From Bisporella sp. PMI_857 (taxonomy: Eukaryota; Ascomycota; Leotiomycetes; Helotiales; Helotiaceae): 64,000 bases of DNA. Position 1 is the stretch's first letter; every line of letters starts with the position of its first letter. Location of the stretch: NCBI GenBank assembly GCA_021307315.1, contig JAJSPD010000028.1, forward strand, positions 124,001 to 188,000. The letters are read 5' to 3'. A model generated the notes under the pieces. It searched no databases. It saw nothing but the letters and a program-made list of their open reading frames with translations, and was not told where the DNA came from. The translations under genes were made by a program, and so were the position numbers. This document shows, piece by piece, positions 44,603-55,915 of this stretch.

Positions 44603-45875
44603 TCACCAATATTTGCTTCGTTTATTTGTACCTGCAAAATCAATTGCCATCAGCTCTTTCCATGATCCGCCGCCAATATTGCATTCCGTTGGCTTCTCAT
44701 TTCCATATATTCTTCGGCGTGGCTGCTTCTTCTGCTGCCCTTCTTGGTGGCTCCCGACAATCACTGAGTCGCAAACGTGATGTTGCTTGTTGTGTGCAGC
44801 AACTTCACGACTAGCTATTTCTGGATCTAGCTCAATGAGCGCTTCATTGTTCCATCTTGTCGTTACTCTGAATTTGAAGATTCGTGATTTGAATTCTGGA
44901 CTTAACTTTGCCCAAAACCTGTTGCCGAGTTGCCCTCTGAGCTCCTCAGATATAATATTGTCCACTCGATCCTGCAACGCAGGTGCCTCTTTTCTCTTTC
45001 GCATTATATAGTCCATCCATTCTTCACATAATAATGTAAGTTGCGTGATTGTATGCCCAACGTAGATAAGGAATGGAAGAGTTCCAATGTAATATTCTGG
45101 CATATCTATTGCATCAAAGTTGCAGACCAGCTCAAGGTGTTTGATCCGCTTAAGCACATCAATGTCGAAATTGTACCATCGCTTGGTTGCGAACCCGCAC
45201 TCGAGGATGCGATATTCTGGAGGGTGTACAAACGAATCTACATCGAAGTTGACGTATAGAGTATTTCTTGGACCGGAAGTTCGTTCCAGGTACGAATATC
45301 CTCGGGGACTCTGGTTACCATCGCGGTATCGTGCCAATTGACGTCCTGTACACCAGTTAGAAATAGATGCACACAAAGAATGATAAGTTGGCCAAAGTAT
45401 GAGGTATTGACTTGTCCCCATGAGACAGCTAGCTCGTGTGAGCCTGAACCCTTCGTTCATGTCCAAGGAAATATAAGATTAGCTCACCTCTCCAAGCAGG
45501 CAGCTCTTGAACCTTAACATAACGCTTCAGCGCCTCGGTTCTTGCTTCCTGATTCGTATGCAACATGCCCGGAAATCTGCTTTGCCCCTCCAACTTCGAG
45601 TTGTCAGGATCCCTCAACGGATACATCATTAGTCTCCCGCACATCCTAATATCATCTCCCCTTCCTGCCTCTGGGGCGCTAGCGTCGAGCTCTCCGACCC
45701 ACTTCATGCTAAAAAGCTTGATCTTTCGTGGAAACCAGACGACGTAGCTCCAGATCTGGAGGCGAATTTCGGCTGGCAGTTTGGCGAAACTTGGAAAAAT
45801 TGTTGGCGGAGGGGTGATCTGAGTTTTGAGCCTGGGAAGCTGCGCATTGAGTGCGCGAAGACGCGTGGCCGGCAT
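44603..45875 (-). CDS. 2EXR-domain protein (first of three)
   Basis: Two exons, 45875-45488 and 45345-44603, 376 residues. I prefer the ATG at 45875 (MPATRLRALNAQLPR); an upstream ATG at 45935 would add 20 residues. The domain core is FPSFAKLPAEIRLQIWSYVV, then FPGMLHTNQEARTEALKRY, which matches the fungal 2EXR family (F-P-x-L-P-x-E-I-R-x-x-I-W). The 142-bp intron has a clear CTAAC branch and interrupts after the LPAWRG motif. Exon 2 carries YVNFDVDSFVHPPEY, also typical, then a basic Gln-rich tail. These proteins are expanded in filamentous fungi, many in Leotiomycetes; molecular function is unknown. The next relative lies ~570 bases upstream on the same strand. Confidence 0.8.
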
Positions 45876-46443
45876 CTTATGAGAACCTGCAGGATATCCT
45901 TTTAGTCCCAAATTTGTGATAAAAATAATGGTCATGGAATCGCTGTATCTCGATGTATAATAGAGATGGTGAGTGTTGAAAGAATGCGGGAAATTTGAGG
46001 AGTGCGTCTGATAAGTATAGTTCGACCGCTTTGAAGCTAATACGTTCTAGCTTGCGAACCAACCACCGTATGGAAGGGGCAAAATGCCACAATAGTTAGA
46101 TAGGAGCTCTGGGCATTCTGATACACCCCAGTTCAATAATACTACTTCCAACTAGCCTGGTAATCTATGCGATGCAAATCTGTCGTTGACGATGTTGTGC
46201 AACTGAAGCACCAAGGGTGGCCATTCGATTCTATTTTTACAGCATGCTAACAATGAATCAAAGCGAATTGGGGAAGTAAAGATAGTAAAGTATATAATCT
46301 ATGCTAAACCGTGGGTTAGCTATCAACGGTAGGCTACAGCGAGCTATCAAACGAATTATTCCCTTCCTCGGGCTTGCTGCCCAACTTCCTTGTGCATCGC
46401 ATCTCAAATTCAAGTTTCTTCTCCTCAACTTGGCAACCTGCTT

Positions 46444-47450
46444 TCATTGACCCAGTGTACTAACTTGTGTCTCAAAATCTGGTTCTTCCTGGTCAACTGG
46501 TGGTAACTCTGGTTCAGTCTTTTGCCATGCACCATTGTACAACCGCGTGATGAACTCGCTAGGTTGAGGTATCTTCATCCGGTGTGTGACTATGCTCATG
46601 CGATACTTGACGGCGGCTTCAACCTCTTTCATACGAAGATGGGCATCAAACGTCTCTTCAAACCCAATCTGATGGTGAGGAAGCCATGAAAGAACATTGA
46701 CCACAAATCTATCAGGTCTAGCGGCGCTCAGGATGCAAGTTAGGTTGTCGAAGTCGAATTGGGATAGGATATGGTAATGGGCGGTTTCAAGATTGATGAT
46801 CTTGTGAAGGACATGGGGTTCGTAGTTGTAATCGAAAATGCAACTATAGAGGGTTTGGTAAATAGTTGCACATACAAGGATATGGATGGTGTGAAGAATT
46901 ATGGAGTCTGCCAAACAGAAACATGGAAGAAAACATACATTGGAAGTCTTCTATCAGGCATTGCATCTTGTAAGAAGATGTCGACATCGAAGTTGATAAA
47001 CACCATATTGCTCTTCATACGCATCAATGGCTGCCGTAACCTATTGGCTCTGAGCTCTATGTTGCTACTGAAATCTCTAACCAAGAATTGACCTCGAGCT
47101 AAAGGCGTAGCCTGAAAATAGTATGGAAGCTCCTTGAATCGTGGACGCTCAAGAACAACGTAGTAATATCGCATAGCCTCCTTCCGAGATTCGCGATTGA
47201 CATGGAGAACAACAGGTGCGCGAGATTGTCCTTCAATGCCAGCTGGCTCATGCGCATTGCTTGTTTCGTGTTGGTAAAGGGAGAGTCGAATATATCGAGG
47301 ATTCAAGCAGGCAAATTTCCAAATCTTATGGCGCATCTCGGTCGGGAGGTTTGGGAATTGCGGGAAGGCTTGAGCACTGATGCTGGTAGGAACAGGGCCT
47401 GGAATATCAAGGGAAGCAAGACCTCCAAGTAGCTTCCGTAGGTGCGACAT
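46444..47450 (-). CDS. 2EXR-domain protein (second of three)
   Basis: Two exons, 47450-46939 and 46843-46444, 303 residues, with a 95-bp intron and GTATGT donor. The signature is FPQFPNLPTEMRHKIWKFAC, then VVLHVNRESRKEAMRYYYVV and VFINFDVDIFLQDAMP, in the same order and spacing as in its neighbours. The second exon encodes a region with RFVVNVLSWLPHHQIGFEE and an acidic tail. No signal peptide or membrane segment. The shared intron layout with the 44.6-kb and 48.4-kb genes supports origin by tandem duplication followed by strong divergence. Function unknown; probably intracellular. Confidence 0.8.
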
Positions 47451-48448
47451 CTTGATGTGCTATAATGACATCCACAAGCCACTCAGCAAAGCTTGTTAGT
47501 GGCAAGCTCAAGTCAACTTTTTGGGACGAGTATGATATCAAGGGATATATATAGCTTATCCAGGCTTAGAACAGTGTAAATAGGTTCGGCTGTGGTGTCA
47601 ATGATGACCAATGGTTTGATAGAGAAGACTCCAAGACTTGTTCAGATTGTTATCATTTGTTTCAAAGTTTATTTGTTATTGAGAAACAAACATGGTCCCA
47701 CTTTCCTAATCGGGAAGTTACTCTTGTGGTATCACATAAATACTCCAAATATCCGAACTATAGCATTTGACTTACAACTACATCTTTAAGGCTTAAAAAT
47801 GTATATTTTAACCCTTGAAACTTATGAAAAGATAAGTCCATTTCGTATAAAGAAGGAAGTCTAGCCTTACCGCCCATACTTCAATTTGCACGATTGTTGG
47901 TGACAACTATAAATTTTGCAGCTCTGTCAAGACTTGAGCGTACATTAATTGCAAATAAGTATACAAAGGAAGAGATGTTATTCCCGCGTGCTGTTCAATT
48001 GACAACTTTAAGTTTGTTAATGTCATGTTCCGTCTTCAATATTGACCAGATGACTACTTGTAGGTTTAACACAAAGACAAATGATAAAACTTGCAAAAGT
48101 ACTATCAGGCAAACTCTTCGCTTAAGGCAATGTGATGTGAATGATCAAATTTCAATCCATAGCAAAGTGCTCGCAAGAACACTGTGAAAGTGTACTGGCA
48201 AATCTTGATTTGTTGGCATATAAAGGCAAACACACATAAATTTTTCAACACCCCAAGTCTGGCATTTGACTCTAAATCGACTGACAGTAGCTCTCCTCTT
48301 TGAGTTAATGTGGTGCATTGTTGTGACGAATTAGACAAGGTCACATCCATCACGTCTGTCCTATTGTTGTTTCGTTACTCTTTCGTATCCCACCACCAAC
48401 CATAACCAGTCATTGACCAAAAACAAGATGAACCACTGCAGACTGTAT
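47451..48448. other. Intergenic between 2EXR genes 2 and 3
   Basis: AT-rich at 47590-48300. No gene supported. Confidence 0.45.
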
Positions 48449-49613
48449 TCAGTCAGTTCTCTCTACTCTTGCCCAGTCTATGCCATGTGTCTCCTCCCAT
48501 TCCGGGAATCGGTGAGCGCCATATTCAAATTCATAATAAGGAGTAGTCTCCAGAGCTTCAAGGTAGCGGACGTCGGCGATGTCGCTCATGATCATTTCAA
48601 AACGATAGTGGATATAAAGCTCACTTTGAAGCAAAGCAGCTTCGTTCTTTAGTGTGAGATCTGCTCCCCACCCTACAGAACTGGTATCACCTGCGTAGCC
48701 TAACTCGAGGTATATCTCTCTTATATCGTCTGACAGCGGGTCATTGTCTCCGGTTTCACTCTCAGCCATATCGTTCCAAACTGAACTTTCCAGAGAATGC
48801 TTCGCTACAAGCGTCAAATGCTTAAAGCTGCGTCGCTTATAGTAAATCGACTCCAGTTCAGGATGGTCATCAGCTTCATCAAAAGCTGTCCAAAAGAAAT
48901 CGAGCCATGAAAATTCAAACCTGGATAATAACTGCATATTATGAGGAGAGATATTGAGGCGCTCACGCTGCGCTCCATCCCACTCGCCATATGGTATCAA
49001 AAAGATACAACGATCAGTATCTGGATTCACATACGTAAAGAAGGACGGATTCCACACTACTCTACCTTCTAGAGCAGTTTCGGCATCAAACGGGTTATCG
49101 TCACTCTCCCCACAAGAAAATCCAGTCTCGGATGATTCTTCCACAAAGACATCATCGTCGCTTTCACGAGCATCTTCCTCTTCATCATTCTCCTCGTCGA
49201 GCCAAGTATTAGGATCCCTAATGTTGGAACCTTCCAAGATCCTCAACTCGTATATTTTGATGTAGGCCTGAAGACCTATTTTCCTTGAGTCGTGACAAGC
49301 ATGGAGCATTCCTGGATGGATAGGCTGTCCTTCTATTTGCCTGGTGGCAGATCGGATGCAAATAGGGAATAACCTAAAGAAATTCCTTATCAGAAACCTG
49401 AATCATCTCTAGGAACAGAAGATGCAGTTAGAGATGCTATTTAGGAGAGGAATAAACCTACTTTATGATGCGTGATTCTGTAGCCACAAATTTCCAAATC
49501 TGGTCTTGCATCTCACCAGGCAGGGTTGGGAATAAGGGAAATGATTGCGCTACCTCCGGGGATAGGGTGGCAATCTTTGGCAAAGCCCGCTGGAGGTCCT
49601 GAACACCATCCAT
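48449..49613 (-). CDS. 2EXR-domain protein (third of three) with an acidic insert
   Basis: Two exons, 49613-49462 and 49373-48449, 358 residues; the intron has a GTAGGT donor and TTTAG acceptor. Exon 1 holds FPLFPTLPGEMQDQIWKFV, the 2EXR signature. Exon 2 resumes with HPGMLHACHDSRKIGLQAY and later FFTYVNPDTDRCIFLIP. Compared with the other two, it carries a ~45-residue highly acidic insert (DEENDEEEDARESDDDVFVE), probably disordered. The C-terminal part is rich in Glu, Asp and Tyr. It is about 1 kb from its neighbour and transcribed in the same direction. Function unknown. Confidence 0.8.
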
Positions 49614-52164
49614 TGCTATATATCCTTGGTCCCAACGTATATGAATACTCGAGATACAGGTTGGGTTTGTTCGATGGGCTCAAACCAGCATAGGATGAAC
49701 GACTGCCAGTCAATTCTCGGGGAGATTTCAGGGGAATACAGCTGCAGATTTCGAAAGAGCATGAACTAGAATCTGACGCACACAAGGTGTTATGACTATT
49801 CCAGTGAACAAACAAACTTGGAGGAGATTTTTTTGTTCTTCAAAGAGATGCGGCTGTGGATTGCTACAGGAGGGAATTCAGAAACTAAAAAAGGCGGTGG
49901 GTAAGAATCGCTAACAATATATTTCCATTTATGAAGCTTGCCTGGCTAGGCACGTGGCCATAATTCGCTTCGGGCTATCTTAGGTGAATTGGGCTGTTAG
50001 GAGACGGACACTGAATTTAACAACTTCGATCTACGAGTGCCCACAGAAATCCATTGAAGAAAGCTCTTCTTGCTTTACAGTTGAAATAGATCCATCTCCA
50101 ATCTGAGGCAATGGCACTTGGTAGTTTCTCCGTTGGAAAGATAATGTCATAGCCCGCACTGAAGACGACTATGGCTAGCCAAGTTAGACATATCTTATTT
50201 ATTTGGTCAATCTAACCGAGTTGTATTTCACAGAAATTGGGAAGGCAAAGCAAGAATAGGCGAAGGGGGGCTGGTTGTGAGAAATCCTTTTCACACTCTC
50301 CGGTGTGAAACTACTTCAGTTCCCTTTTACTTGCTTCCGAGTACTTTCATCAGTCTAACATACGACCTTCCAGGAAGAATATGGAATATGGAATTTGATA
50401 CGAGCCCGCATAACCTTGCATGCTCTTCTCGACTCCAATTCAAGAGTCCTAGATTAGTTGCACTCTAGCTGTCCTTCCACGGTTTCAGGTGGATGTCCCA
50501 AAAGTTACAAGAGAATATCATCCGATCTCAGAATTGCCTAAAGAGCCAAAATTGCCCAAATTGATGGTCTGGCACCGAGCGGCTAGGCGACCTAGAAATT
50601 TTTAATTAGTTATCTCAAATTGTGTGGGTATTGGGCTCCACCATTGCTGTGGCCTTGATCGCACATAGAACCACTGCCTGTTGCCTCGATCACCTTCTCC
50701 GGACAAGCATCGGTATGACCAAACTTGCACACTTGCGGCGGTTCACGGGGCGGGGGGGCTCAAGATCTATAGACAACTCCTATAGAGATTGGCTAAGAGG
50801 AATCAAGTATCATGAATTATTGGAGATGGGAACTTTTGTCAGATATTTAGCAAGAGCGTCAACTTTGATGTCGACTGTTTTGTGATGAGAATACCCGCCT
50901 AGTTTCAAAGCAGAACATATTAGTTAACTTAGCTACAATATAGAAGATTTCAACCTTCAGCCTGAAGAAATAACTGCGACCAAGCACCATGGAGTGTAGT
51001 TGGAAGGAATACTCCGTTTTGGAGCCAAGAGAACTTCGAAAGTCAGGGACCTAGGCTATCGACTAAACTTCGAACAATTCACGATTACCTACAAGATAAA
51101 GCCTTGTTCTAAGCTTTGCAATATGTGCAGATCTTAACAATTATTTTATCGAAATAATATCAGGAAAATGCATTTTGCACTTTAGAAAGCGTTCTTGGGC
51201 TAAAATTTGATCAAAAACTTTTACGATTTATCTGAAACATCATTCCGAGATTAAACAAAATCTTTAAAAGTATAATAGTTTTTGATTTAATAGTTTTTCT
51301 AGTGGAAAAGTAAAGCTTTGTTAGCTTTTATTTTACTTTTTATGTTGAACATTTATATTACATTTTTAAATTCCTGACTTTTATTGTTGTGTAAAGTACT
51401 TTCGCTTACCTAAATACGTGATCCACTTGTCACTGTGATTTTCCATCCTCAGCCTTTCCTCCTTAGTATAGTATTCTTGTAGTAGAACTGACAAGGCCCA
51501 AGGATTGGATTCGTGACATTTACAATGCACTTAAAGCAAAGTAGTTAATTAATTCTTTATATAAATTGCAGCTTGTTTGCTCATTTTGCGGCTTGTAACA
51601 CATCTTTTATATATATACTTACAATATTCAATTTTAATTTTAATTTTAATTTCAAGTTAACTAGCTTTAAGCATGTATAAATTAACTAGCAACTCGACTT
51701 TTTATCAGGTGTAGTAATCTCATGCGCTAAGTGGTAATGCGGGCCGGTAGAAGCACTAGGTTTCGGCATGTGGCATAAGTAGAGAGCACGGGACGTAGTA
51801 GGAAGGGTAGAGATTGGTCTTTGTATCAATAGGAGCTGACTTGTGCCACAGTACTCTATGGACTTTACAACTATTTTTCTTATTTTTAAAAAAAGTAAAA
51901 AGCCGAATTGAATACTTTACTTGCAGAAAGTTTCGTACAATGAATAACTATTTCTTCCAACGTGACAACTATTGTAAAACTTTGTAACTAAAAAAAATCA
52001 TAAAATTTTGATATCGCTCATGGAATATCGACGTATCTATCTGATTTTGTGGTATCTTGAAAGTGTTTATAACACCCTCTCGTCTCACAACTGCCTTTAC
52101 GGTCTGCCGGGAGACGCACAAGCAGCAGTGTCATATCTATCTCCTCTAGGTCATCTCTTGCCAC
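49614..52164. other. 2.5-kb gene-poor, partly very AT-rich region
   Basis: No gene with family support. 51100-51700 is strongly AT-rich, with a 6-bp AATTTT-type run repeated four times around 51629-51652. The right edge abuts the PAC1/LIS1 relic. The composition is what one expects of RIP-affected or long-abandoned sequence. Confidence 0.45.
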
Positions 52165-53482
52165 TTAATTCGCGAAGATCCTTAACTTCGAATCCACACC
52201 TCCCGTAGCGATAACGCAGTAGATTTTCACATCGGGGATAGCCGCTCCGGTCCCTTGCTCTTCGGCACCCTATTGCTTTCGCTATTTTGCGCTTCAGAAG
52301 CGCCGTTGGAGACTACAGATATATCCTTCACACTTCCACGAGCCCATCTCAGACAGCTGACGAAGCGCTCATGCGCGTCACTGAGCACATTGACGCACTT
52401 GCCTTCTTGGGCTGAATCCCAGCGCCGTAGCGTCTTGTCATCCGATACCGAGAGGAGATATTTGCCGCTGGGGTGAAAGACGAGCGCCTGCACCCAGTTA
52501 TCATGGTCTACTAGTGTCCTGAGGCAAATCCCGCGAGTATCCTAGAGCTTGATAGTCTTGTCTCGAGACCCAGTCGCCATAAACTTTGCTGTGCTACTTG
52601 CAGGTGGGGACTTCTTCAGTCCAGCCAAGGGTACCAAATACTAGTACGAGGAAGGTAGAGCAAGTACGCAGCATTCATTATAGTGCTCATGGCCAACCAT
52701 TATCTGCTTGCATTCTGAATCCGAGGCAGAGATATTCCACAACCGGGCGGTCATGTCATCGCCAGTATGGCCCTGCAGTGTCTTCACGCAATACCAGGTG
52801 GTGACGTCCTACATCTTTAGGGACTTGCCCCGGCTTGCGCTAACAAGTAAGCTTCCAGATGGCGGCTCGCCAGCAACTCCGGAAGGCATGAAACGGATAG
52901 CACTGATGCTGTGATCGTGACCTGGTAAAGTTCAAATGTTCCTGTAACCGTCTGCCGGATTCCACAGCTTAATTGTCGAATCGGAGCTGCAGGATGCGAG
53001 AAGGATACCGCCTCTGGGGCCACTATAGTCGACATCCAGTACTTCTCTCGTATGGCCTTTGATCGTCCTTTCGAGTTCGCCAAGTTCATAGTCCCATACT
53101 TTGATAGCGTAATCGTTGGAGCCGGAGGTAATAGAGGAGAATATTGGATGGAAGGCAACGCAGTTTATGATATCTCGATGTGATTCTAGAGAATGTCGAG
53201 GAGGGGATCTAGGTAGCCAAGAATCTGGGTCTTGGTTACGCCTGGGAAGGGAAGTAGGTGTCGCATTATCGAGCTCAAATTGCAATGCCGCGTTTCGGGA
53301 CTTGGGGTCCAGTGTCTATGATAGAAACTAGTTAGACATCGCTCTAACAGCGGTGGTCATGTCGTATTTCTTCGTTGTCACTTCACCGAAGACATCGTTC
53401 CCAAGGCTCAACTCTGCCCTGAGCGCAGCAGCGTCGTTTGGCAAGTTATTCGCCGATAGGTATGCTATGATCAACTTGTGTC
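52165..53482 (-). pseudogene. Degenerate copy of PAC1/LIS1 (nudF-type) WD40 gene
   Basis: On the minus strand almost the whole family order can be read. A LisH-like start ([20 protein letters not shown]) leads to [15 protein letters not shown]. After an acceptor-like site comes [20 protein letters not shown], then WD repeats ([49 protein letters not shown]) and, in another frame, the C-terminus YCVIATGGVDSKLRIFAN with its stop. Stops interrupt at 52932-52934 (TGA where the family has Arg) and at 52809-52811 and 52542-52544 (TAG where it has Trp). The coiled coil after KKYD and about one WD blade are deleted. LIS1 is an essential dynein regulator, so the working copy must be elsewhere and this is a dead duplicate. 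Confidence 0.9.
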
Positions 53483-54741
53483 TAGGAACATAGCCTTAGC
53501 TACGATTTGGAGCTTATTACTATCCCTCATCTACTATAGTATGTACGCACAGCTCGTCGGCTTGCCGACTAGTTAATATGCAGCTCATACTGGGTATAAT
53601 GTTATGACGGTAACATCTAAATCGGCTTCGCACAATTGTAAAGAGCTAGAGTTCGCTCTTGGAGCTCCCTCCACGAATCCTTGCCTTCTTGCGACGACTA
53701 TTGTCGCCTGCAAGTGGAGAAAGTTAGTGAAGGAGCGTCAGGAGGGATGTAAAGATGTTGATCGAGAGCGTGTAGAGGGCTAATTGGGAGGTGTGTTCTT
53801 AGGTTGGAAAGTGACGGCCGGTGAATGATAACTTTAGTCAGCAAACAAATCTCGCCTAAAGTGATCATTCAATTACGACCACCACTGGCTCTGCGTAATT
53901 GAAATAGATGATTTATTCATCTTATTAAAGAATTACTACAGCATGACGTAGGTCTATTTTGTGCTTTGGTATGCCATTTAAACAGGCCTAGCCTACTAAT
54001 CATTGATACGGCCATGAGCCCTACTGACAACTTTCTGAATCCCTCCAGAAAAATCGCTATGGTGACAGAGCAAGTCAAACAATTGTAAAACATTTTAGTT
54101 TTCTTGACAGCAAGTTATATATGCAGAGGAGTAATGGACATTGGCAAAGAGACTGCTCTCATGCTCCTCTGTCCTAAGTGCTAAAGAACAAGCGAGTTTG
54201 TAAGAAGTGTTAGATTATATCGAGTTCTAAAAGGCCTAAGAGCGACGAGTTTCCAAAGTTATATCTGTCAATTATATGGACCTGTGTCGAGGCAGCCAGT
54301 CAATTTGCAATGGGGAAACTGACTCGACATCCTGATTGCTAGTACTGCCCTGCCGTTTGTGATGAACAGCTATATCAATACCTCCGTTGCCTTGCAAATT
54401 CGATGGCTGACCGCGACGTAGCACCGATGCTAGGCAAATACGCCACAAGCATTCAAAAGTAATTTGGATAGGCAGATATTTGGCGTTAATAATTTCATCG
54501 TACATGAAACACATTAAAAAAATATTAAAAAAAGAGGCTGGGGGAGCAACTCACTGCCCCTAATGATGAACAGCGACTTGAGAGACCTCAAAATTGGTTA
54601 TATGGCATATTGGTGTTGGCTAGAATCTACATAGATCTAGGAACAACAAAAATACGAAACCGGAAACTAATGACCCCTATTGCCTATTCAATGCCTGCTG
54701 TCCATTTTAGAATCGGCAGCCGCTAATCCCTTTCCCTTAGA
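53483..54741. other. Intergenic, no gene supported
   Basis: No readable family motif. Frames at 54272-54514 lack support. Confidence 0.4.
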
Positions 54742-55007
54742 CATGAAAACCATCCTTGTACGGATGCTCCATATAACCATTGACACAACCGCGTTGGTCG
54801 CAGTGGGTAAGTTTCTTGTCCATTCCTTAGCAATCATCACAGATTTTGTTGGGATCGCTCCTCTTGGCTCTACCACTGGCAATTTGACCCTGAACAGTCC
54901 TTAGCAGTAGGCGAGATGTAGTAATCTCTATAGCGTCCAGAGCATTTGCCACAAGGCTTTCGCCTTATCTTATCGTATTTCGATTGTCCGCACTCGGGGT
55001 AAGGCAT
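54742..55007 (-). CDS. Possible small cysteine-rich protein, structure unresolved
   Basis: From the ATG at 55007 on the minus strand a 48-codon frame reads MPYPECGQSKYDKIRRK, then PCGKCSGRYRDYYISP and DCSGSNCQW, before a TAG. About 60 bases further another frame reads THCDQRGCVNGYMEHPYKD and stops at 54742. Spaced C-x2-C and C-x6-C type pairs in both pieces suggest one small zinc- or disulfide-binding protein. No GT..AG pair I tried joins the two in phase, so it may be a pseudogene. No signal peptide. Confidence 0.3.
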
Positions 55008-55915
55008 TGTTTCCGAGAGTGCTGGTATATTATTAGAAAATGATTATCTCACATTTGGCGGAAAGGTTCTGAGGCTTACAGGGAAGGTTGGGTTCTCAGA
55101 TATCTTGGTTGGAGGTTAATTGTGTAGATGTACACAGTAGTCTTCTGTAAAGGTAATGGAATTCAAGGTTTGGTGATACTAATTCAGGCGAGTGAGTTGT
55201 CGAAGCGAAGAAATGCGTACTACTTCAATAATTTAATCCTCTACATATTTATATTTGTTCTCCTTCATAGTTCTCAGCGAAAAGTAAGTCTCTATTACCA
55301 CTATGGATCACCTATCCTTGGCGGTTGGTGATAGAAGTGCTCAGCTGTTACAATAGTGGCCAATTGGTCCATTATCGACTCGTTCTTCTGGCTAGAAACA
55401 GGTACTTCATAAAAGAGATGCCACTAATTATAGGCTGCGCTTACGATGTTGAATGGACGATAGCCTCTTGCCCTGACTCTTAAATGTTGAAGCCTCAATG
55501 CTAAGGTACTAGCCACAGTTATAGGCTACACATTCATGCTTTAAGCATCAGCCAAAAAAGGTTATATAAACTCATATTTTCTAATAAGTTTTTTAGTTCC
55601 ATTTTGGTCTAGCATCCAAAATCAGTAGCTTTATGGCGCTCTCCGCGGCCAAGGATCCGCGATTGTGAAAACCCCTGATAGCTCAAAACGCTGTGATATC
55701 CAGTGCCACTATTAGCTGTAGCTTAATACAACACTAGACTTATTATAAAGTTAAACTTCGAAAGATACGTGTAGTGAGAATTATGTAACTAAAAGCTTTC
55801 CATATATTCAATGTTATAACACGATACCTCTCTTTTGTGCTTAGAAGCTGTTGACCTATGCTGCCCAATGGAAACGACTGTCATATGTCACTGCAAATTC
55901 TCGACCTCCATTAGG
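55008..55915. other. Intergenic, no gene supported
   Basis: AT-rich in parts (55540-55840). No motif-bearing frame. Confidence 0.4.

Noticed and set aside
52185..52220. TTCGAATCC-like T-arm suggesting a tRNA
   Set aside because: The sequence is the C-terminal coding part of the PAC1 relic and has no cloverleaf upstream.
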